Of a stretch of 64,000 bases of DNA, positions 32,401 through 43,987 are shown piece after piece. Numbering within the stretch: position 1 is the stretch's first letter; each line of letters begins with the position of its first letter. Origin of the DNA: Allokutzneria sp. NRRL B-24872 (GTDB lineage Bacteria; Actinomycetota; Actinomycetes; Mycobacteriales; Pseudonocardiaceae); NCBI RefSeq assembly GCF_002155965.1, contig NZ_MUMH01000086.1, positions 1 to 64,000 of the forward strand, read 5' to 3'. The notes beneath the pieces were generated by a model. The model was not told the origin of the DNA. It ran no database searches and worked only from the letters and a program-made list of their open reading frames with translations. The position numbers were made by a program, and so were the translations under genes.

Positions 32401-33658
32401 GCTGGTGACGGGTGCTTCCGGGGCGCTCGGCGGGCTGATCGCGCGGCACCTCGTGTCCGAGCGCGGTGTGCGCCACCTGCTGCTGGTGAGCAGGCGCGGA
32501 GCGGACGCCCCCGGTGCCGTCGAGCTGGAGGCGGAGCTGACCGCGTGGGGAGCCGAGGTCACGTGGGCGGCCTGCGACGTCAGCGACGGCGACGCGGTGG
32601 CCGAGCTGCTGGCCGACAAGGCGCTCAGCGCGGTCGTGCACACCGCCGGTGTTCTCGACGACGGAGTGCTGGGGTCGCTGACCCCGGAACGCCTGGAAAC
32701 CGTGCTGCGGCCCAAGGTCGACGCGGCGGTGTACCTGCACAAGAACACCAAGGAAATGGGGCTCTCCGCATTCGTGTTGTTCTCGTCCTTCGCGGGAATC
32801 GTGGGGAGCGCGGGACAGGCCAGTTACTCGGCGGCGAATTCGTTCCTCGATTCGTTCGCGCGCCGTCTCCGTTCCGAGGGATATCCCGCGACTTCGCTGG
32901 CGTGGGGCGTGTGGGAGCAGACCGGTGCGATGACCGAGGGCCTCGCGGACGCGGATCTCGCGCGAATGGCCCGGAGTGGTGTGCTCCCGTTGGCGGTCGC
33001 GGACGCCCTGCGGCTGCTGGACGCGGCGCTCTCCAGTGACGAGGCGGTGCTCGCGCCGGTCCGGCTGGAGTCCTCGGCGCTGCGCGGGACGGTCGCCCCG
33101 GTGCTCCGCGGGCTGGCCAGGTCGGTGACCAGGCGCGCTGCCGCCGCGAAGGTCATCTCGCTGGCCGACCGGCTGGCGGGCGTGCGGGACGGGGAGCGGC
33201 GCAAGGTCGTCCTGGAGTTGGTGCTTGGTGAGGTCGCGGGCGTGCTCGGGCATTCCTCACCGCGCCGGATTCAGCCCTCGCAGGCTTTCCAGGACCTCGG
33301 ATTCGACTCGCTGACCTCGGTGGAACTGCGGAACAGGCTGACCGCGGCGACCGGGCTGACGCTGCCCGCCACGCTGGTCTTCGACCACCCGAGCCCCGGC
33401 GTTCTCGCAGATCACGTGCTCGCGCAGGTCGGAGCCGGTACCGGGGTAGAGCTAGTGGAATCCCTACTTGCTGATCTCGATCGGGTGGAACAAGAATTGA
33501 TGTCGAAGGTTCCGGATGAGGCGAGGGAGCGAATCACTTCCCGGCTCAGGGCGGTTCTTTCGGCAGTCGACGCACATGGTGGTGCACGTGCTGATCTCGA
33601 ATCAGCGACGGATGAGGAAGTCTTCGATCTGATCGGTAAGGAGTTCGGGATCTCCTGA
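11450..33658 (+). CDS. Type I polyketide synthase, loading module plus modules 1-4 (PKS-1)
   Basis: A 7402-residue modular PKS. Domain order is KSQ-AT-ACP, KS-AT-KR-ACP, then three times KS-AT-DH-KR-ACP, and a C-terminal docking segment (about residues 7330-7402) rich in helices and ending [14 protein letters not shown]. It starts the chain by decarboxylating malonyl-ACP to acetyl and performs four extensions, giving CH3-CH(OH)-CH2-(CH=CH)3-CO-ACP by collinearity. All five AT domains carry GHS(V/I)GE with HAFH and should load malonyl-CoA. All KS, KR, DH and ACP catalytic residues I checked are present. I chose ATG at 11450 because GGAG lies 7 bases upstream; TTG codons from 11417 are in frame but lack an SD. 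Bases in several KS and AT stretches have unusually many TTG and GTT codons, shared between modules. A PimM-like palindrome precedes it. Confidence 0.97.
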   Translation: MGESGINGAVDRQDSGDEIAVIGLACRLPGASGPTAFWRLLADGVDATSEPPADRWDDSAPARRGGFLDRIDTFDAGFFGVSPREAAAMDPQQRLVLELCWEALEDAHLRPESLRGTRTAAFVGAIWDDYATLVGRSGRDAVSSHTVTGLHRSILANRVSYFLGLTGPSFTVDSGQSSSLVSVHLACESLRKGESTVALAGGVNLIIAPESTERSVKFGGLSPDGRCFTFDERANGYARGEGGGVVVLKPLPAALADGDDIYCVVRGGAVNNDGGGEGLTVPSRVGQEEVLWLAYERARTDPAEVGYVELHGTGTRAGDPVEAAALGAVLGAARDPADPLLVGSVKTNVGHLEGAAGITGFLKVALALRNRALPPSLNFRTPNPDIPLEELNLRVRTEFGEWERARVAGVSSFGMGGTNCHLVLAEPPAVTTEEPRDPGLAPVALALSAKTASALPGQAAALASHLADFREVDLAFSLATTRTAFPHRAVVVGADRTALLRGLRELSDGGADAGLITGRVQPAAPVAFLFSGQGSQRAGMGRELYETFPEFASALDEICLELDPRLPRPLREVMFAEGDQLDQTLYTQTSLFAIEVALFRLLTSWGVAPDYLMGHSVGEIAAAHVAGALSLADACALVAARGQLMQALPTGGAMVAVQATEAEVTPLLTDGVGIAAINGPASVVLSGSEEAVLAVVAQFADRKTSRLRVSHAFHSPLMEPMLEEFWRVAEGLTFSPPQLPIVSNVDGEIVSAYSAEYWVRHVRQAVRFNDGVGALASHGVRTFVELGPGGVLTALARGCVSGEALFVPSLRAKQPEAHAALSALASLHVHGIEVDLPGVFASRGARRVPLPTYAFERRRHWLDTASSTVVSAESASKFQDAAAAEKLVRAHIAAVLGHSDAGEVDSELTFKDLGFDSLSAVELRNRLSAATGLSLPSGLLFDHPTPDALARHLHASSLGLESDVDTAVAAAPDEPIAIVGMSCRLPGRVRSPEDLWRLVASGGDAISGFPDDRGWDVGSSVRQGGFLHDAANFDAAFFGISPREATATDPQQRLVLETAWEAFEHAGIVPASLRGSRSGVFIGATAQDYGPRLHDPVEGTEGLLLTGSSASIISGRVAYTLGLEGPAVTVDTACSSSLVALHLAVQSLRSGECSLALAGGVMVMSTPGMFVEFGHQGGLSPDGRCKAFSDNADGTGWSEGVAILLVERLSDARRNGHEVLAVVRGSAVNQDGASNGLTAPNGPSQQRVIRQALASAGLRPSDVDAVEAHGTGTRLGDPIEAEAIIATYGRDRAQPLWLGSLKSNIGHTQAAAGVAGVIKMVQAMRHGVLPQTLHVESPTSHVDWSSGSVSLLTSQVEWPSSGAPRRAGISSFGISGTNAHVVIEQADPVAEPASAPVRGPVAWVLSGKTDAAVRAQAARLASFVDSSDSPVSPAGVALSLATTRSAWDRRAVVVGSSVEELVEGLRSVDVSSVRSGKTAFVFSGQGSQRLGMGAELFEAYPVFAATFTEVVEYLTVDVKSPDLDQTGTAQPALFALEVALFRLLESWGVRPDLVAGHSIGEIAAAHVAGVLSLPDAAALVSARARLMQALPSGGAMVAVQASEEEVLPLLTDGVGIAAINGPESVVVSGAEDAVLAVVAQFAGRKTSRLKVSHAFHSPLMEPMLEEFAAVLDGIEFQVPAIPIVSTLTGSLVERYSAGYWVQHVRDSVRFADGVRTLHAEGATKFVEIGPGGVLAALVQGVLDDAVAVPVLRADRTEPHAITSALGQLHVHGVGVDWGKVYAGARRVDLPTYAFQHERFWLDTPRTSAARSTVDDWRYRVSWHSVTLPAAVPGGRWLFVADENAWADEIRAGLTSHGVDLVSLAPAESRDELAAQLVEAGAVAGVVFAADSTWGTALLTQAMGDAGLDARLWCLTTANSPEAAQVWGLGRVIALEQPERWGGLVDLPAAVDFAALASALAQKEEDQLSLRAEGVFGRRLVRAPRGGASTEDWKPRGTVLITGGTGSLGGHVSRWLAGNGAEHLLLTSRRGLDAPGAAELKAELEERGVAVTVAACDAADREALASLLAEHPVNAVVHAAGVLDDGLVESLTAERLANVLRPKVNAAINLHELTSDLDAFVLFSSMVGVWGNGGQGAYAAANAFLDALAEQRRADGLPALAIAWGAWADGGMADGAIGEHLRRRGVRGIAAAPALSALSGALSAGESTVTVADVEWERFVPAFVTTRPCPLLRGVPEAREILDRRAPAVDLPVSELAARLARVSQAEQERLLLNLVEEQAVTVLGLSGSASLDPEGTFREAGFESLTAIELRNRLAAATGLTLSATLVFDYPTPTALIGHLRAELLGEGTAVESVATVAASDEPIAIVAMSCRFPGGVESPEELWELLISGRDAVTGFPENRGWDTAALYDPDPDRSGKTYSCDGGFIDSADRFDAALFGISPREALAMDPQQRLLLETAWETFERAGIDPMSVRGHRTGVFIGTNGQDYASGMRRAPEEIEGYLLTGKAASVVSGRLSYAFGLEGPALTVDTACSSSLVALHLAAQALRNGECTMALAGGVTVMTTPNMFVEFSRQRGLSPNGRCKAFAEGADGTGWGEGVGLLLVERLSDAVRNGHEVLAVVRGSAVNQDGASNGLTAPNGPSQQRVIRQALASAGLRPSDVDAVEAHGTGTKLGDPIEAQALLATYGQDRSEPLWLGSIKSNIGHTQAAAGVAGVIKMVQAMRHGVLPPTLHVDSPTSHVDWASGAVSLLTSQVEWPSRDGARRAGISSFGISGTNAHVIVEEGPASTEVPSSAGDAVVPWVLSGKTEAAVRAQAARLLSVVDGHHPADVGFSLASTRAGLDYRAAVVGETRAELIAGVRALAEGSGSVVRSGQGKVAFVFSGQGSQRLGMGSELFEAYPVFAAAFTEVVKYLAVDVKSPDLDQTGVAQPALFALEVALFRLLESWGVRPDVVAGHSIGEIAAAHVAGVLSLEDAAALVSARARLMQALPTGGAMVAVQASEDEVLPLLTPGVGIAAINGPQSVVISGDEIAVAEIASAFAEQGRKTSRLKVSHAFHSPLMEPMLAEFAAALSGLTFNEPELPIVSTLTGSVVERYSIGYWVQHVREAVRFADGVRTLHERGVTRFVEVGPGGVLSALVQGVLEDVVTVPTLRADRPEPHAVTTALGELYANGVRPEWTAVFPGARTVELPTYAFQRERFWLATNSAVGDMRAVGLQETGHALLGAVATLADNDGRVLSGSLSLDSHPWLADHTVGGVVVVPGTAIMELAITAADAVGCTTVDELALEAPLVLPRRGSVALQVLVGAEEADGRRSVSVHSRADEERPWVRNASGVLSIVDAVEGDLAEWPPAGESIDVSGFYERLADMGLDYGPAFRGLRAAWRTADAFYAEIEVPDPQGDFGLHPALFDAALHAVWLGAIEPDANGRGLLPFAWSGVRLSAAGATTLRVKVTRESADTVSLVLGDGVGEPVATVDGLTLRPFAAEGLREASTDSLYGVEWMPITVAPAADRPNWAVLSDSLHLAETLADAGISVVPYTDEGDHEVVLVACPAGTSSNTAERVRQSTARTLELLQWWLSEERSARLAIVTAAHDIAQAAVWGLVRSAQTENPDRVLLIDVDDAVESVLALPGVIASGEQQVAVREGEVRVPRLGRITPGAQPQEFGSGTVLVTGASGGLGGLIAKHLVTQHGVRRLLLVSRRGGEAPGAVTLAAELTARGADVTWAACDVGDREAVASLLTGHELSAVVHVAGVLDDGVIGSLTAERLTSVFRPKIDAALNLHELTSELSAFVMFSSVAGTLGTPGQGNYAAANSFLDALAELRREEGLPGTSLAWGLWEQESAMAGTLGQADITRIRRMGIAAIQEEEGLRLFDAALAAENAVVVPVRLDTSVFQGGATIPPLLRKVVRGVARRTAKAATVVSGLAGRLAGLSAEQRADAVLELVRAEVAAVLGHADAVSIGTENSFRDIGFDSLTSVELRNRLNAATGMRLPATLVFDHPSPGALARFLDADTAVSDKPVVVKAATDESIAIVGMACRYPGGVRSPEDLWRLVFSGRDAVSGFPEDRGWDVENLYDPDPEQWGKSYTREGGFLYDAADFDAGFFGISPREALAMDPQQRLLLETSWEAFERAGIDPVSLRGSQTGVFAGVMYHDYGGRVRTSPEGLEGYLINGSAGSVASGRVAYTFGLEGPAVTVDTACSSSLVALHLAAQALRNGECSMALVGGVTVMASPAVFVEFSRQRGLAADGRCKAFSEGADGTGWAEGAGMLLVERLSDAVRNGHEVLAVVRGSAVNQDGASNGLTAPNGPSQQRVIRQALASAGLDPSDVDAVEAHGTGTRLGDPIEAQALIATYGKDRAEPLWLGSLKSNIGHSQAAAGVGGVIKMVMALRNGVLPQTLHIEEPSSHVDWSAGDVQLLTEQVPWPSVNRPRRAGVSSFGVSGTNAHVILEQAAPVVSRAAAKAVGPVPWVISARDAEAVRESARQLLSFVDSADPADVGISLATTRSVMDHHAVVAGDLRGGLEALVSGSAPVSAAVSGKLGFLFSGQGSQRVGMGQELFDTYPVFAAAWTEAVKYLTVDVKSPDLDQTGNAQPALFALEVALFRLLESWGVRPDVVAGHSIGEIAAAHVAGVLSLEDAAVLVSARARLMQALPSGGAMVAVQASEDEVLPLLTEGVGIAAINGPTSVVLSGDEDAVQGVVAQFSDRKSSRLKVSHAFHSPLMEPMLAEFAAVLEGIEFRSPGIPIVSTLTGSVVERYSAGYWVQHVRDSVRFADGVRTMRSRGVTKFVEVGPGGVLSALVQGVLDDVAAIPLLRADRPEPEAIATAIGQAHAHGVRVDWSAFGGAKIDLPTYAFQRERFWLDAPQDRGDVREAGLGSADHPMLGAATITADSGGVLLTGRVSLRTHPWLADHVVNGVVVLPGTAFVELAVRAGEEVGCGTIEDLTLEVPLVLPENDGVALQVSVSTEENGRRDLALYSSVDGTTWVRHATGALTSQATQVDASFTVENAEVVDLEGFYDDFASRGLVYGPAFQGLRSVWRDGEDVFAEVEIDDQEDYAVHPALLDAALHALAAGGLVTLDDGPVLPFAWAGVTVHAGGASAVRVKLARAGADSVSLVAVDAAGDLVVSVESLTLRAVRVDQLRTRAESLYEPRWTPFAGSSTEDLAVETLDLSVLGSLETMPEVVVASCPTGEATASGIREVAGAVLAALQTWLTGEHTSRLVLVTRPGDLAHAAVHGLVRTAQSENPDRFVLVEAENTAEVLPVLPSLIAAGEPEAAVRDGEVFVQRLAKVDADAGTPDFGTGTVLLTGAGGALGGVIARHLVASHGVRELLLVSRRGVTAPGAAELAADLVEAGASVAWAACDVADRDALADVLAGHRLSAVVHTAGVLDDGVLGSLTPERVNAVLRPKMDAVLNLHELTEDLSAFVVFSSVSGIFGSAGQGAYAAANAFLDAFAQHRRAQGLAATSLAWGLWQQGNGMAERLDSVDMNRLKRMGLVALSAEEGLRLFDAAVGLDRAVVAPVRLSTEKHHDAVPAVLRGLLRATRRAAQAPKGSLGARLAGVPSAERDRVALELVRTEVAAVLGHTSTKAVQAGNAFQDLGFDSLTSVELRNRLNAATGLRLPATMVFDYPTPGALAGFLIQEVLGAAEEQVAVAVKSATDEPIAIVGMACRYPGGVRSPEDLWQLVFSGGDAISGFPEDRGWDVENLYDPDPDRSGKSYVREGGFLHGAADFDAGFFGISPREALAMDPQQRLLLETSWEAFERAGIDPVSLRGSQVGVFAGVMYHDYGSRVKVSPEGMDAYLGSGSAGSIASGRVAYTLGFEGPALTVDTACSSSLVALHLAAQALRTGECSMALVGGVTVMATPSTFIEFSRQRGLSVDGRCKAFAEAADGTGWSEGAGMLLVERLSDAQRNGHNILAVVRGTAINSDGASNGLTAPNGPSQQRVIRQALANAGLAPSDVDAVEAHGTGTRLGDPIEAQALIATYGKDRAEPLWLGSLKSNIGHSQAAAGVGGVIKMVMAMRNGVLPQTLHVDEPSSHVDWTAGSVRLLTSAVDWPSGTAPRRAGVSSFGISGTNAHVIVEDYASDAVSARVGRPGTGVPQDAVEQAPASAEASGGAVEGPVPWVLSAKDSTAVRAQARRLLSFVDGQDVVDVGRSLATTRATLEHRAVVTGTSASELIESLTALAEGTPSSAVSHAAPENPGKVAFVFSGQGSQRLGMGQELFEAYPVFAAAFTEVVEYLTVDVKSPDLDQTGIAQPALFALEVALFRLLESWGVRPDVVAGHSIGEIAAAHVAGVLSLKDAAALVSARARLMQALPAGGAMVAVQASEEEVLPLLTDGVGIAAVNGPSSVVLSGDEDAVLAVVAQFSDRKTSRLKVSHAFHSPLMEPMLEEFAAVLDGIEFHAPGIPIVSTLTGALVERYSVEYWVQHVRDSVRFADAVRTLHAEGVTTFVEVGPGGVLSALVQGVLDDVAAIPVLRADRPEPQAIIGALAEAHVRGVDVDWSTFFPGERTLDLPTYAFQYERYWLDADDGQPTGLGLETTEHPLLGATVALPGSGGIMLMGKVSLRTHPWLADHVVNGLAILPGTAFVELAVRAGDEVGCALVDDLTLEAPLVLSENGSVALQVWVGAEDANGRRELAVHSSAENGSWTRHATGFLSDKTAADAEVGLWPPRAETVDLSEFYDGLASSGLAYGPAFQGLRSVWRGDDAVYAEVEIAEHEDAYAVHPALLDSALHAIAAGGLMEVGAAPLLPFAWAGVSVRASGASSLRIKVIRLSEDSVKLVAADNAGGLVVAVESLTLRKAPAKQFQGSGEGVLLGLDWQPVNLPEGMPLDVRKYSGLASLTAETVMPDVVITACPDGGGAVQQAVADTLALAQWWLAEERSARLVVVGKEGDLAHAAAFGLLRSAQSENPDRIVIVEADDLDAVVDVAPALIEAGEHQTALRDGQILVPRLAKRTAAPLDEPDLSAGSVLVTGASGALGGLIARHLVSERGVRHLLLVSRRGADAPGAVELEAELTAWGAEVTWAACDVSDGDAVAELLADKALSAVVHTAGVLDDGVLGSLTPERLETVLRPKVDAAVYLHKNTKEMGLSAFVLFSSFAGIVGSAGQASYSAANSFLDSFARRLRSEGYPATSLAWGVWEQTGAMTEGLADADLARMARSGVLPLAVADALRLLDAALSSDEAVLAPVRLESSALRGTVAPVLRGLARSVTRRAAAAKVISLADRLAGVRDGERRKVVLELVLGEVAGVLGHSSPRRIQPSQAFQDLGFDSLTSVELRNRLTAATGLTLPATLVFDHPSPGVLADHVLAQVGAGTGVELVESLLADLDRVEQELMSKVPDEARERITSRLRAVLSAVDAHGGARADLESATDEEVFDLIGKEFGIS
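11498..14330 (+). other. PKS-1 loading module: KSQ-AT(malonyl)-ACP
   Basis: The ketosynthase active-site cysteine is replaced by glutamine ([10 protein letters not shown], Gln176), the signature of KSQ, which decarboxylates malonyl-ACP. The AT has nucleophile Ser616 and HAFH at 711-714, indicating malonyl-CoA. The ACP attachment serine is Ser917 (LGFDSLS). The starter unit is therefore acetyl. Known KSQ behaviour plus visible motifs make this a strong call. Confidence 0.95.
14366..18500 (+). other. PKS-1 module 1: KS-AT(malonyl)-KR-ACP
   Basis: KS Cys1134 (DTACSSS). AT has GHSIGE and HAFH, so malonyl. There is no DH. KR has GGTGSLGG, the LDD motif ([10 protein letters not shown]) that marks B-type reduction, and catalytic YAAAN, but also a Trp eight residues before the Tyr, a feature of A-type KRs. 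ACP Ser2304 is in a GFESL rather than GFDSL context. The product is a beta-hydroxyl, giving the CH3-CH(OH)-CH2 terminus. The KS has [12 protein letters not shown] where later KS domains have [12 protein letters not shown]. Confidence 0.92.
15951..16160 (+). repeat. AT-core tract repeated nearly identically in six modules
   Basis: This stretch of the module 1 AT recurs at about 20152-20360 (module 2), 25150-25360 (module 3), 30161-30370 (module 4), 35459-35665 (module 5) and 51133-51340 (module 8). Modules 1 and 4 share 61 identical consecutive bases (15966-16026 and 30177-30237). The tracts use TTG, GTT and GCT codons more than flanking sequence, consistent with homogenisation by gene conversion. 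Confidence 0.85.
18530..23500 (+). other. PKS-1 module 2: KS-AT(malonyl)-DH-KR-ACP
   Basis: KS Cys2534. AT has GHSIGE and HAFH (malonyl). DH (about 21116-21900) has [10 protein letters not shown], fitting HxxxGxxxxP, and the second catalytic aspartate in LFDAALH. KR (about 22450-23010) has [11 protein letters not shown] and YAAAN, so B-type, which feeds trans-dehydration. ACP Ser3977. This makes the first double bond of the polyene. Confidence 0.94.
23540..28410 (+). other. PKS-1 module 3: KS-AT(malonyl)-DH-KR-ACP
   Basis: KS Cys4204. AT HAFH (malonyl). [12 protein letters not shown] and LLDAALH intact. KR (about 27370-27900) [17 protein letters not shown]-type. ACP Ser5611. Installs the second conjugated trans alkene. 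Parts of its KS are nearly identical in DNA to module 4. Confidence 0.94.
28451..33430 (+). other. PKS-1 module 4: KS-AT(malonyl)-DH-KR-ACP
   Basis: KS Cys5841. AT HAFH (malonyl). [12 protein letters not shown] and LLDSALH intact. KR (about 32394-32930) [17 protein letters not shown]-type. ACP Ser7287. Installs the third conjugated alkene. The KS-AT linker is longer than in neighbours and carries a short segment shared only with module 10 (about 29733-29803). Confidence 0.94.
29733..29803 (+). repeat. Short repeat inserted in KS-AT linker of module 4 (second copy 59553-59623)
   Basis: About 70 bases at 29733-29803 and 59553-59623 align without gaps with few differences and encode [11 protein letters not shown](T/A)GVP in the linkers of modules 4 and 10 only. 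Other KS-AT linkers lack it. It could be recombination between the two modules or a small in-frame dispersed repeat. Confidence 0.7.
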
Positions 33659-33722
33659 TCTTCCTGGGATCGCTCCTTGCCGTGCACGGGTCGGTATCCG
33701 TAACGGCGAGGGGCGGTTCTTG

Positions 33723-36700
33723 GTGTCGAATGAGGAGAAGCTCCGGTACTTCCTGAAGCGGGTCACCGCTGATCTCCAGGAGACCCGCGACCGCCTCCGC
33801 GAGTGCACCGAGCGGGCCGGGGAACCCATCGCGATCATCGGCATGAGCTGCCGCTACCCCGGCGGGGTTCGCTCGCCCGAGGACCTGTGGCGGCTGCTGG
33901 CCTCCGGCGGCGACGCGGTGTCGGCCTTCCCCGAGGACCGCGGCTGGGACCTCGACGCCCTCTACGACCCCGATCCGGAACGCCGCGGCACCAGCTACTC
34001 CCGCTCCGGGGCTTTCCTGGAGGACCTGGCCGGTTTCGATGCCGGGCTGTTCGGGATCTCCCCGCGCGAGGCGTTGGCGATGGACCCGCAGCAGCGGTTG
34101 CTGTTGGAGTCCTCGTGGGAGGTCTTCGAGCGCGCGGGTATCGACCCGATGTCGTTGAAGGGCAGCCAGACCGGGGTTTTCGCCGGGGTCATGAACCACG
34201 AGTTCCTCGGCATGCTCCAGAACGCCGAGGAGGATCTTGAAGGCTACCTGGGCACCGGCACCTCCGGCAGCGTCGCATCCGGTCGCATCGCTTACGCCTT
34301 CGGGCTCGAAGGCCCTGCGGTCACCGTGGACACCGCGTGCTCGTCTTCCTTGGTAGCACTGCACTTGGCGGCTCAGGCCCTGCGCAACGGCGAGTGCTCG
34401 CTGGCGATCGCGGGCGGCGTCACCGCGATGGTCGGCTCCGCCACGTTCGTCGGCTTCAGCCGTCAGCGCGGCCTGGCTCCCGATGGTCGCTGCAAGGCCT
34501 TCGCTGAGGGTGCTGACGGCACCGGTTGGGGCGAGGGTGTCGGCCTGCTACTGGTGGAGCGCTTGTCCGATGCTCTGCGTAACGGGCACGAAGTCCTTGC
34601 TGTGGTGCGTGGTTCGGCCGTGAACCAGGACGGCGCGTCGAACGGTTTGACGGCGCCGAATGGTCCTTCGCAGCAGCGGGTGATTCGCCAGGCGTTGACC
34701 GCCGCTGGTCTCGAACCGTCCGATGTGGACGCTGTGGAGGCGCACGGCACGGGCACGCGCCTCGGTGATCCGATTGAGGCGCAAGCGCTTCTGGCCACGT
34801 ACGGCCAGGGACGGTCGGAGCCGTTGTGGTTGGGGTCGATCAAGTCGAACATCGGCCACACGCAGGCCGCCGCCGGTGTCGCCGGTGTGATCAAGATGGT
34901 CATGGCGCTGCGCAACGGAGTGCTGCCGCAGACCTTGCACGTGGACGCACCGACTTCTCATGTGGACTGGAACGCGGGCGCGGTGTCGCTGCTGACGTCG
35001 AACCAGGAGTGGGCGCCGGGGGAGTCACTGCGGCGCGCGGGCATTTCCTCTTTTGGTATCTCCGGCACCAACGCGCACGTGATCGTGGAGGAAGCGCCCG
35101 CTGCTGAGGGCAAGCTGTCGGCTCCTGTGGAGGCGGTCGTGCCGTGGGTGCTCTCCGGCAAGACCGAGGCGGCGGTTCGCGAGCAGGCTTCCCGACTTCT
35201 GTCCTCTGTGGACGATGCGCAGGCCGTCGATGTCGCCTTCTCGCTGGCCACCACGCGGGCCGCGTTGGAGCACCGCGCCGCTGTCGTGGGCGACGACCGC
35301 GAGATTCTGCGCGCGGGCCTGGCTGCTCTGGCCGTTGGCGAGTCCGCTGCCGATGTCGTGCGCGGGCGAGCCGACCTTGGCGGCGAGGTCGCTTTTGTGT
35401 TCTCCGGCCAAGGCTCGCAGCGCGTGGGCATGGGGCAGGAGCTGTTTGAGACGTATCCGGCGTTCGCGGCTGCCTGGACGGAGGTCGTCGAGTACTTGAC
35501 GGTGGACGTCAAGTCGCCTGATCTGGATCAGACGGGCAATGCTCAGCCTGCTTTGTTCGCCCTGGAGGTGGCGCTGTTCCGTCTGTTGGAGTCGTGGGGC
35601 GTTCGGCCTGATGTGGTCGCCGGGCACTCCATTGGCGAGATTGCGGCCGCACATGTGGCCGGAGTGTTGTCGCTGGAGGACGCGGCGACGCTCGTTGGTG
35701 CTCGCGCGCGGTTGATGCAAGCGCTCCCGGCTGGTGGGGCAATGGTGGCCTTGCAGGCTTCCGAGGAGGAAGTGCTGCCGCTGCTGACGAATGGTGTGGG
35801 GATTGCGGCGATCAACGGACCGTCGTCGGTCGTGTTGTCGGGTTCCGAAGAGGCTGTTCTGGGAGTTGTCGCGCAGTTCGAGGGACGCAAGTCCTCGCGG
35901 TTGAAGGTGTCGCACGCGTTCCACTCGCCGCTGATGGAGCCGATGCTGGCGGACTTCGCGCGCGCCATCGAGGGGATCACCTTCCACGCGCCGGAGATCC
36001 CGATCGTCTCGACGCTCACCGGAGCGGAGATCGACAGCTACTCCGCCGACTACTGGGTGCGGCACGTGCGCGAAGCGGTGCGGTTCGCGGATGGAGTGCG
36101 GACGTTGCACGAACGCGGTGTCACGCGGTTCGTGGAGGTCGGGCCGGGCGGCGTGCTGAGCGCGATGGTGCAGGGCGTCCTGGATGACACCGTGACCGTC
36201 CCGGTACTGCGTGCCGACCGGCCGGAACCGCAGGCGGTCGTCACCGCGCTCGCCCAGCTCCACGCTCACGGCGTCGACGTCGACTGGGCGGCGTTCCTGC
36301 CCGGAGGCAGCAAGGTCGACCTGCCCACCTACGCCTTCCAGCACGAGCGCTACTGGATCAACCCGGCGCCCGCGGGCAAGGGCGATGTGCGCGCGGCGGG
36401 CATGGGGATCGCCGAGCACCCGTTGCTGGGCGCCGCGGTGTCGATCGCCGGGGGCGACGAGTGGCTGCTGACCGGGCGGATCTCACTGCGCACCCACCCG
36501 TGGCTCGCGGACCATTCGGTACTGGGTTCCGTGCTGGTACCGGGTACCGCTTATGTGGAACTGGCTGTGCGCGCGGGGGACGAGGTCGGCTGCGACCTCC
36601 TGGACGAGCTGACGCTGGAGACACCGCTCGTGCTGCCGGAGCGCGAAGGCGTCGCCGTGCAGGTGTGGGTCGGCGCGGCGGACGGCTCCGGGCGACGCGA

Positions 36701-39700
36701 GGTCACGGTGCACTCTCGGCCCGAGGGCGAGGCCGAGCTGCCGTGGGTCCGGCACGCGGTCGGTTTCCTCGGCACGGCGGAGCCCGCCACCGAGGGACTG
36801 ACCGTGTGGCCGCCGCAGGGCGAGGCCGTCGACCTGGACGACTTCTACGACGAGCTCGCCGGGCTCGGCCTCGGGTACGGGCCGGTGTTCCAGGGGCTGC
36901 GCTCGGTGTGGCGCGCACCCGGCGAGGTGTACGCCGAGGTGGAACTGTCCACGGCGGACAACTCCGAGTTCCTGCTGCACCCGGCGCTGTTCGACTCCGT
37001 GCTGCACGCGATCGGCGCGGGCGGGCTGATCACCGCTGACGGGCCGCTGCTGCCGTTCACCTGGTCCGGGGTGAGCCTGCGCGCGGCCGGGGCCTCGACG
37101 CTGCGCGTGCGCCTGACCCCTGCCGGGACCGACGCGGTGTCGATCACGGTCGCTGACGGTCGCGGCGAGCTGGTCGCCTCGGTGGACTCACTCGCGTTGC
37201 GCGCGGTCTCACGGGAGCAGCTGCGGGCGCGCCGTGAGCTGTACGTGCTCGACTGGGTTTCTGTTGGGACTCCGTCCGCCGTGGAATCGCGATCCGTCGA
37301 GGCGTTCCGCGACACCGAGTCCCTGACGGTCACCGAGGCGGACATCGTGGTGCTGGCCTGTCCGGACGGCACAGCCGCCGATGCGGCCGAGTGCGTGCGC
37401 GAGGTCGCCACGGACGTGCTCCAAGCCGTGCGGTGGTGGCTGGACCAGGACTCCGCCGCGACGTTCGTACTGGCCACGCGCCCCGAAGACCTAGCGCACG
37501 CCACGGCGGCTGGCCTGGTGCGGTCGGCGCAGGCGGAGCACCCGGGACGCTTCGTGCTGGTCGAGGCCGAGGACTTCGCCGAAGCCGTCGAGCTGGCTCC
37601 GGCCGTTGTCGCCACCGGTGAGCCCCGCGTCGCAGTGCGCGAAGGCCAGCTCCTCGCGCCGCGCCTCACGGCGAAGGCCGAGAGCGAGGAGTTCGTGCGG
37701 GAACTCGGTACCGTGCTCGTGACCGGTGCGTCGGGGGCGCTGGGCGCGCTCGTCGCGCGGCACCTGGTCGCCGAGCGCGGTGTCCGCGAGTTGCTGCTGG
37801 TCAGCCGGAGAGGCGCGGACGCGCCTGGCGCGATCGAGCTGGACGCGGAGCTGACGGCGTGGGGCGCGAACGTCACGTGGGCGGCCTGCGACGTGGCCGA
37901 CCGCGAGGCACTGGCCGAAGTCCTCACCGCGACGCCGGTCGACTCGATCGTGCACACCGCCGGCCTGCTGGACGACTGCCTGCTCGAAGCGCTGACGCCG
38001 GAGCGGCTGGAGTCCGTGCTGAGGCCCAAGGTCGACGGCGTGCTCAACCTGCACGAGCTCGCGGGGGACCTCACCGCGTTCGTGATCTTCTCCTCCGTCG
38101 CCGGGATCTTCGGCAACCCCGGACAGGCGAACTACAGCGCCGCCAACGCTTTCGAGGACGCCTTCGCGCAGTACCGCGCATCGCTCGGCCTGCCTGCCAC
38201 TTCGCTCGCGTGGGGGCTGTGGGAGTCCGCCGAGTCCCTGGGCGACGCGGACCGGGCACGCATGGCGCGAGGTGGCGTGCTTCCACTGTCCACTGAGGAC
38301 GGTATGCGGCTCTTCGACACCGCCTTGGGGCTCGACGACGCGGTGCTGGTTCCCGTCCGGCTCAACACCTCCGCGCTCAGCGGTGACGTTCCGGCAGTGC
38401 TGCGCGGGCTCGTGCGCGGTTCGACGCGCCGTGTGGCCCAGGCGGCGGGCTCGCTCGTCGAGCGCCTGGCCGCGCTCGCTCCGACGGATCGCGAGCAGGC
38501 CGTGCTGGACCTTCTGCGCGCCGAGGTAGCCTCGGTGCTCGGGCATGCCTCGCCACAGGGAATCGAAGCGCACCAAGCCTTCCAGGACCTCGGGTTCGAC
38601 TCGCTGACCGCCGTCGAGCTGCGCAACCGGCTCACTGCCGCGACCGGTCTGCGGCTCCCGGCGACGCTGGTCTTCGATCACCCGACGCCCGCCGTGCTGG
38701 CCCGTCACATCAGTGCTGAGCTTGTCGGCGCGACCCCGACCACGACGCGAGTCACGACCGCGCGGGCCACAGACGAACCGATCGCGATCGTGGGCATGGC
38801 GTGCCGGTACCCGGGCGGTGTGCGGTCGCCGGAGGACTTGTGGCAGCTGGTGTTCTCCGGCACCGACGCGATCTCGCGGTTCCCGAGCAATCGCGGTTGG
38901 GACGTGGAGAACCTGTACGACCCCGACCCGGAGCGTTCGGGCAAGTCCTACGTCCGCGACGGTGGTTTTCTGCACGAGGCGGCTGACTTCGACGCCGGGT
39001 TCTTCGGGATCTCCCCGCGCGAGGCCCTGGCGATGGACCCGCAGCAGCGACTGTTGCTGGAGACCTCGTGGGAAGCCTTCGAACGCGCGGGCATCAACCC
39101 GAACTCGTTGCGCGGCAGCCAAACCGGCGTGTTCACCGGCCTCATGTACCACGACTACGCACAGGGGCTCCAAGAGCTGCCCCAGGGCATCGAGGGCCTG
39201 CTCACCACCGGTAGCTCCGGCAGCGTCGCCTCCGGTCGGATCGCCTACTCCTTCGGTCTCGAAGGCCCGGCGGTCACAGTGGACACCGCGTGCTCGTCAT
39301 CGTTGGTGACGCTGCACCTCGCGGTTCAGGCGCTGCGCAACGGCGAGTGCGACATGGCGCTCGCGGGCGGTGTCACCGTGATGGCCAGCCCGGCGGTGTT
39401 CGTCGAGTTCAGCCGTCAGCGCGGGCTCTCAACGGACGGGCGCTGCAAGGCGTTCGCGGAGGCGGCCGACGGCACGGGCTGGTCCGAGGGCGTGGGCATG
39501 ATCCTGGTCGAACGCCTGTCCGACGCGAAGCGCAACGGCCACAACATCCTCGCCGTGGTACAGGGTTCGGCGGTAAACCAGGACGGCGCGTCGAACGGCT
39601 TGACCGCGCCGAACGGCCCTTCGCAGCAGCGCGTGATCCGCCAGGCACTGGCCAATGCCGGGCTCGCGCCGTCCGATGTGGACGCCGTGGAAGCGCACGG

Positions 39701-42700
39701 CACGGGCACCAAGCTCGGCGATCCCATTGAGGCGCAGGCGGTTCTGGCGACCTACGGGCAGGACCGCGACCGTCCACTGTGGCTCGGCTCGCTGAAGTCC
39801 AACATCGGGCACTCGCAGGCCGCCGCCGGTGTCGGTGGCGTGATCAAGATGGTCATGGCGATGCGCAACGGGGTGCTGCCCAAGACGCTGCACGTGGATG
39901 AGCCGTCCTCGCACGTGGACTGGACGGCAGGGGCGGTCGAACTGCTCACCGAGGGCCAGGAGTGGCCGGAGCGCCGGGGCACGCGGCGCGCGGGCATCTC
40001 CTCGTTCGGGGTCTCGGGCACCAACGCGCACGTGATCATCGAGCAGGCGCCGGAGAACCGGGCGGAGGTCGAGACCACGCCGGGCGAGGACGTCGTCTGG
40101 GTGGTGTCGGGAAAGTCCGATGCCGCAGTGAAGGCGCAGGCAAAGCTTCTGTCCACTGTGGACGCCTCATCGGCGGACATCGCGGTGTCGCTCGCTACGA
40201 GCCGAGTCGCGTTCGAGCACCGCGCCGCGATCGTTGGGGCGGATTCCGAGGAACTGCGCCGTGCGCTCGCGGCCTTCGCGGAGGGGAACGCGACGGCGGA
40301 GGTGGTGAGCGGGACGGCCGCCACCAGCCGGAAGATCGTCTTCGTGTTCCCGGGTCAGGGTTCGCAGTGGGTCGGCATGGCTGTCGCGCTGCTGGACTCC
40401 GAGCCGGTGTTCCGCGAGCGCGTGGAGGAGTGCGAGCGGGCACTGGAGCCGTTCGTGGACTGGTCGCTGACCGAGGTCCTGCGTGGTGACGCCGGGGACC
40501 TGCTGGAGCGCATCGACGTGATCCAGCCTGTGCTGTGGGCCGTGATGGTGTCGCTGGCGGAGCTGTGGCGGTCCTTCGGCGTCGAGCCTGCTGCGGTGAT
40601 CGGCCACTCGCAGGGCGAGATCGCCGCCGCGGCGGTCTCCGGGGCGCTGTCCCTTTCGGACGCCGCGCGCGTGGTTGCGTTGCGCAGCAAGGCAGTTACG
40701 GCGATCACGGGAATCGGCGGCATCGTCTCCGTCCCCCTCTCCGCGAGCGCGGCGGAGGAGCTGATCGCGCCGTGGTCGGCCAAGATCTGCGTCGCTGTCG
40801 TCAACGGCCCCTCCAGCGTGGGTGTCGCCGGGGACAACGACGCGTTGGTCGAACTGCTCGCGCACTGCGCCGAGAACGGTATCCAGGCCCGGAAGGTGGC
40901 GGTGGACTACGCGCCGCACTCCCCGCACATCGACCGCATCGAGGAGGCCGGGCGGCACAGCTTCACCGAGGTCAACCCGCTCCAGGGCACGGCGCGCTTC
41001 TACTCCGCGGTCACCGGCCAGCAGGTCGAGACCACCGAGCTGGGGCCGGAGTACTGGTACGCCAACCTCCGCGAGCCCGTGCTGTTCCACAACGCCATCG
41101 AGTCCGCGATCGCTGACGGGCACGACCTGTTCATCGAGGTCAGCCCGCACCCGGTGCTCATGGGCAGCGTTCAGGACACCATCGAGGACCGTGGCGCTCC
41201 CGCCGTCGCGGCGTCCACCCTGCGCCGCGGCGAAGGCAGCCGCCGCCAGTTCCTCCGCGCGGTGGCGCAGGCCTTCGCGCACGGCGCGGCGGTGGACTGG
41301 AACTCGGTCCTGCCCGCCGGGAACGTGATCGGCCTGCCGACCTACGCCTTCCAGCACGAGCGCTACTGGCTGGAGTCCCAGGCCCGGGCCGGGGACGTGC
41401 GCGCTGCGGGACTCGGTACCGCCGGGCACCCGATGCTCGGCGCGGCGGTGGACCTGCCGGACTCGGGCGGGCGCCTGCTGACGGGGCGGCTGTCGCTGCG
41501 CACGCACCCGTGGCTGGCTGAGCACGCGGTCTTCGGCGCGGTTCTGGTACCCGGTACCGGATTCGTCGAGCTGGCCACGACCGCCGCTGACCAGGTCGGA
41601 TGCGGCCTGGTGGAGGAGCTGACCCTCGAAGCGCCGCTGATCATGCCCGAGGACGCCGGTGTGGCCGTGCAGGTGTGGGTCGGCCCGGAGGACGAGGCCG
41701 GTCGGCGCGCGCTGTCGGTGCACTCCCGTGTCGACGGCGACGAGGGACCGTGGACCCGGCACGCCACCGGCGCGGTGTCGAACGGGACCGTGCAGGGGGA
41801 TGCCGACCTCACCGACTGGCCGCCGCTGAACGCCGAGCGGATCGATCTCGACGGCTTCTACGACCGCCTCGCCGACATCGGCCTGAGCTACGGGCCGCTG
41901 TTCCAGGGCCTGCGCGCGGCGTGGCGGGGCAGCGACGGCGTCTACGCCGAGCTGGCGCTGAGCGAGGAATCGGACGCTGAGTCCTACGGCGTGCACCCGG
42001 CGCTGCTGGACTCGGCTCTGCACGCGCTGGGCGTGGGCGGTCTGGTGCAGGACACCGATGGGCCGCTGCTGCCCTTCGTGTGGGCTCGCGTCGCTACGCA
42101 CGCCACCGGAGCTTCCACGCTGCGCGTGAAGCTGTCTTCGGTCGGTGGCGACGCGGTGTCCCTCGCCATCGCTGATGAAACGGGCGCTCCGGTCGCTTCG
42201 GTGGAGTCGTTGACGCTGCGAGCCGTTTCGCAGGCGCAGCTCCGGCAGCGCTCGGAGGATTCGCTTTACGAGGTCGCGTGGACACCGATCGCTCAGCCGT
42301 CCGCCGTGAACGATGAGTCCGATGTCATCGTGGTTCCCGTCGCGGGGAGCGATGACGCCGCGCACGTTCACGAGGTCGTCACGTCGGTGTTGGCCGAGGT
42401 CCAGGAGTGGCTGGCCGCTGATCACCCGCGCAAGCTCGTGGTGGTCACGAGTACCACGAGGGACCTGGCACACGCGGCGGTGTGGGGGCTGCTCCGTTCG
42501 GCGCAGTCGGAGAACCCGGACCGGATCGTCCTGCTGGATCTCGATTCCGACGCGGACGTCGACCCACTCGTGCCCACGGTGCTGGCCTTGGCGGAACCGC
42601 AGGTGTCGGTGCGCGACGGGTCCCTACTGGTACCGAGACTCGCGCGGGTCGCTGTCGCGGAGGACGCGGCCGAGCTGAGCTTCGGCGACGGAACGGTTCT

Positions 42701-43961
42701 GCTGACGGGCGCGTCTGGTGCCCTTGGTGCGCTGCTCGCGCGCCACCTGGTCACCGAGCACGGTGTGCGTTCCCTGCTGCTGATGAGCCGTCGCGGCGCC
42801 GACGCCCCGGGAGCTGTGGAACTGAGTACCGAGCTGGTGGAACTCGGTGCCGAGGTGACGTGGGCGGCCTGTGACGTCGCTGACCGGGGCGCCCTCGCCG
42901 ATGCGCTGGCGAGGACCCCGGTCAGCGCGGTCGTGCACACCGCGGGCGTGCTCGACGACGGCGTGCTCGGATCGCTGACCCCGGAGCGGGTGCGCGCGGT
43001 ACTGCGTCCCAAGGTGGACGCGGTGCTGAACTTGCACGACCTGGCCGGAGACGTGCCCCTCGTGCTGTTCTCCTCGCTCGCGGGCACCTTCGGCACGCCG
43101 GGCCAGGCCGCCTACGCCGCCGCCAACCACTTCCTCGACGCCTTCGCGGGCCACCGCCGCGCACTGGGTCTGCCAACGACCTCGCTGCCGTGGGGCCTGT
43201 GGGAGCAGACCAGCGCGATGACCGGCGACATGGACAACGCCGACCGGAAGCGCCTGGCGCGCGGGGGAGTCCTCCCACTGTCCACTGAGGACGGAATCCG
43301 GCTGTTCGACGCCGCCCTCGGCCTCGACCGCCCGGTGGTCGTGCCGGTGCGCCTGGACCTCGCGGCGATGCGGCTCCAGGACGGGCCGGTCCCGCCGCTG
43401 CTGCGCGGACTGGTCGAGACCAGGACCCGCAGGGCCGCGCGTGGGAGCACGGAGTCCCTGGCGCGGCGCATCTCCGGGCTCGCTGAGGAGGAGCGCGAGA
43501 AGGCCGTGCTCGACGTCATCCGCGCCGAGGTCGCGGCGGTGCTCGGCCACGACTCGGCCCGCGCCGTCCAGCCCGACCAGGCCTTCGACGACATGGGCTT
43601 CGACTCGCTGACCGCCGTGGAGCTGCGCAACCGGCTGGCCACCGCCACCGGGCTGCGGCTGCCCGCCACGCTGGTCTTCGACCACCCGACGCCGACCGCG
43701 CTGGCCCGCCAAGTGCTCAAGGACCTGCCCGGCGGCTCCGGCGAGGACCTGTTCGCCGAGATCGACCGGCTCGGCGCGGCACTGGCCGCCGCCGAGGCCG
43801 ACGAGGTCACCCGCATCAAGATCACCATGCGCCTGCAGTCGCTGCTGACCCGCTGGAACGGCACCGAGTCCGAGCCGGAACCGGGTACCGACCGGGACTT
43901 CGCCGGGGCCAGCGACGACGAACTCTACGACCTGCTCGACGACGAGCTCGGCATTTCCTGA
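33723..43961 (+). CDS. Type I polyketide synthase, modules 5-6 (PKS-2)
   Basis: A 3412-residue bimodular PKS, KS-AT-DH-KR-ACP twice. The N-terminus ([20 protein letters not shown]) is a coiled-coil docking helix for the C-terminus of PKS-1, and the C-terminal tail ending [15 protein letters not shown] is the docking element for PKS-3. Module 5 uses malonyl, module 6 is predicted to use methylmalonyl. Both reductive loops are complete, adding two more conjugated alkenes, the second C-methylated. GTG at 33723 was preferred over the adjacent TTG at 33720 because it gives the canonical docking start; GAGGGGCGG lies upstream. It follows PKS-1 by 64 bases with no terminator visible, so cotranscription is likely. 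Confidence 0.97.
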   Translation: MSNEEKLRYFLKRVTADLQETRDRLRECTERAGEPIAIIGMSCRYPGGVRSPEDLWRLLASGGDAVSAFPEDRGWDLDALYDPDPERRGTSYSRSGAFLEDLAGFDAGLFGISPREALAMDPQQRLLLESSWEVFERAGIDPMSLKGSQTGVFAGVMNHEFLGMLQNAEEDLEGYLGTGTSGSVASGRIAYAFGLEGPAVTVDTACSSSLVALHLAAQALRNGECSLAIAGGVTAMVGSATFVGFSRQRGLAPDGRCKAFAEGADGTGWGEGVGLLLVERLSDALRNGHEVLAVVRGSAVNQDGASNGLTAPNGPSQQRVIRQALTAAGLEPSDVDAVEAHGTGTRLGDPIEAQALLATYGQGRSEPLWLGSIKSNIGHTQAAAGVAGVIKMVMALRNGVLPQTLHVDAPTSHVDWNAGAVSLLTSNQEWAPGESLRRAGISSFGISGTNAHVIVEEAPAAEGKLSAPVEAVVPWVLSGKTEAAVREQASRLLSSVDDAQAVDVAFSLATTRAALEHRAAVVGDDREILRAGLAALAVGESAADVVRGRADLGGEVAFVFSGQGSQRVGMGQELFETYPAFAAAWTEVVEYLTVDVKSPDLDQTGNAQPALFALEVALFRLLESWGVRPDVVAGHSIGEIAAAHVAGVLSLEDAATLVGARARLMQALPAGGAMVALQASEEEVLPLLTNGVGIAAINGPSSVVLSGSEEAVLGVVAQFEGRKSSRLKVSHAFHSPLMEPMLADFARAIEGITFHAPEIPIVSTLTGAEIDSYSADYWVRHVREAVRFADGVRTLHERGVTRFVEVGPGGVLSAMVQGVLDDTVTVPVLRADRPEPQAVVTALAQLHAHGVDVDWAAFLPGGSKVDLPTYAFQHERYWINPAPAGKGDVRAAGMGIAEHPLLGAAVSIAGGDEWLLTGRISLRTHPWLADHSVLGSVLVPGTAYVELAVRAGDEVGCDLLDELTLETPLVLPEREGVAVQVWVGAADGSGRREVTVHSRPEGEAELPWVRHAVGFLGTAEPATEGLTVWPPQGEAVDLDDFYDELAGLGLGYGPVFQGLRSVWRAPGEVYAEVELSTADNSEFLLHPALFDSVLHAIGAGGLITADGPLLPFTWSGVSLRAAGASTLRVRLTPAGTDAVSITVADGRGELVASVDSLALRAVSREQLRARRELYVLDWVSVGTPSAVESRSVEAFRDTESLTVTEADIVVLACPDGTAADAAECVREVATDVLQAVRWWLDQDSAATFVLATRPEDLAHATAAGLVRSAQAEHPGRFVLVEAEDFAEAVELAPAVVATGEPRVAVREGQLLAPRLTAKAESEEFVRELGTVLVTGASGALGALVARHLVAERGVRELLLVSRRGADAPGAIELDAELTAWGANVTWAACDVADREALAEVLTATPVDSIVHTAGLLDDCLLEALTPERLESVLRPKVDGVLNLHELAGDLTAFVIFSSVAGIFGNPGQANYSAANAFEDAFAQYRASLGLPATSLAWGLWESAESLGDADRARMARGGVLPLSTEDGMRLFDTALGLDDAVLVPVRLNTSALSGDVPAVLRGLVRGSTRRVAQAAGSLVERLAALAPTDREQAVLDLLRAEVASVLGHASPQGIEAHQAFQDLGFDSLTAVELRNRLTAATGLRLPATLVFDHPTPAVLARHISAELVGATPTTTRVTTARATDEPIAIVGMACRYPGGVRSPEDLWQLVFSGTDAISRFPSNRGWDVENLYDPDPERSGKSYVRDGGFLHEAADFDAGFFGISPREALAMDPQQRLLLETSWEAFERAGINPNSLRGSQTGVFTGLMYHDYAQGLQELPQGIEGLLTTGSSGSVASGRIAYSFGLEGPAVTVDTACSSSLVTLHLAVQALRNGECDMALAGGVTVMASPAVFVEFSRQRGLSTDGRCKAFAEAADGTGWSEGVGMILVERLSDAKRNGHNILAVVQGSAVNQDGASNGLTAPNGPSQQRVIRQALANAGLAPSDVDAVEAHGTGTKLGDPIEAQAVLATYGQDRDRPLWLGSLKSNIGHSQAAAGVGGVIKMVMAMRNGVLPKTLHVDEPSSHVDWTAGAVELLTEGQEWPERRGTRRAGISSFGVSGTNAHVIIEQAPENRAEVETTPGEDVVWVVSGKSDAAVKAQAKLLSTVDASSADIAVSLATSRVAFEHRAAIVGADSEELRRALAAFAEGNATAEVVSGTAATSRKIVFVFPGQGSQWVGMAVALLDSEPVFRERVEECERALEPFVDWSLTEVLRGDAGDLLERIDVIQPVLWAVMVSLAELWRSFGVEPAAVIGHSQGEIAAAAVSGALSLSDAARVVALRSKAVTAITGIGGIVSVPLSASAAEELIAPWSAKICVAVVNGPSSVGVAGDNDALVELLAHCAENGIQARKVAVDYAPHSPHIDRIEEAGRHSFTEVNPLQGTARFYSAVTGQQVETTELGPEYWYANLREPVLFHNAIESAIADGHDLFIEVSPHPVLMGSVQDTIEDRGAPAVAASTLRRGEGSRRQFLRAVAQAFAHGAAVDWNSVLPAGNVIGLPTYAFQHERYWLESQARAGDVRAAGLGTAGHPMLGAAVDLPDSGGRLLTGRLSLRTHPWLAEHAVFGAVLVPGTGFVELATTAADQVGCGLVEELTLEAPLIMPEDAGVAVQVWVGPEDEAGRRALSVHSRVDGDEGPWTRHATGAVSNGTVQGDADLTDWPPLNAERIDLDGFYDRLADIGLSYGPLFQGLRAAWRGSDGVYAELALSEESDAESYGVHPALLDSALHALGVGGLVQDTDGPLLPFVWARVATHATGASTLRVKLSSVGGDAVSLAIADETGAPVASVESLTLRAVSQAQLRQRSEDSLYEVAWTPIAQPSAVNDESDVIVVPVAGSDDAAHVHEVVTSVLAEVQEWLAADHPRKLVVVTSTTRDLAHAAVWGLLRSAQSENPDRIVLLDLDSDADVDPLVPTVLALAEPQVSVRDGSLLVPRLARVAVAEDAAELSFGDGTVLLTGASGALGALLARHLVTEHGVRSLLLMSRRGADAPGAVELSTELVELGAEVTWAACDVADRGALADALARTPVSAVVHTAGVLDDGVLGSLTPERVRAVLRPKVDAVLNLHDLAGDVPLVLFSSLAGTFGTPGQAAYAAANHFLDAFAGHRRALGLPTTSLPWGLWEQTSAMTGDMDNADRKRLARGGVLPLSTEDGIRLFDAALGLDRPVVVPVRLDLAAMRLQDGPVPPLLRGLVETRTRRAARGSTESLARRISGLAEEEREKAVLDVIRAEVAAVLGHDSARAVQPDQAFDDMGFDSLTAVELRNRLATATGLRLPATLVFDHPTPTALARQVLKDLPGGSGEDLFAEIDRLGAALAAAEADEVTRIKITMRLQSLLTRWNGTESEPEPGTDRDFAGASDDELYDLLDDELGIS
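33822..38725 (+). other. PKS-2 module 5: KS-AT(malonyl)-DH-KR-ACP
   Basis: KS Cys206. AT GHSIGE and HAFH (malonyl). [12 protein letters not shown] and LFDSVLH. KR (about 37707-38240) [11 protein letters not shown] in [16 protein letters not shown]-type. ACP Ser1627. Adds the fourth conjugated alkene. Confidence 0.93.
38772..43725 (+). other. PKS-2 module 6: KS-AT(methylmalonyl, YAPH)-DH-KR-ACP
   Basis: KS Cys1857. The AT belongs to the methylmalonyl clade (GHSQGE around Ser2296; [12 protein letters not shown]), but the specificity motif is YAPH at 2396-2399 rather than [16 protein letters not shown] and LLDSALH intact. KR LDD and YAAAN, B-type. ACP Ser3295. Expected outcome is a C-methylated trisubstituted alkene; the extender call is less sure than in modules 7 and 9. 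Confidence 0.88.
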
Positions 43962-43987
43962 CCGCGCGGCCGAAGGAGCGGACCCAG

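Noticed and set aside
33659-33722. Terminator between PKS-1 and PKS-2
   Set aside because: No stable GC hairpin with a T-run is present in the 64 bases; the genes look cotranscribed.
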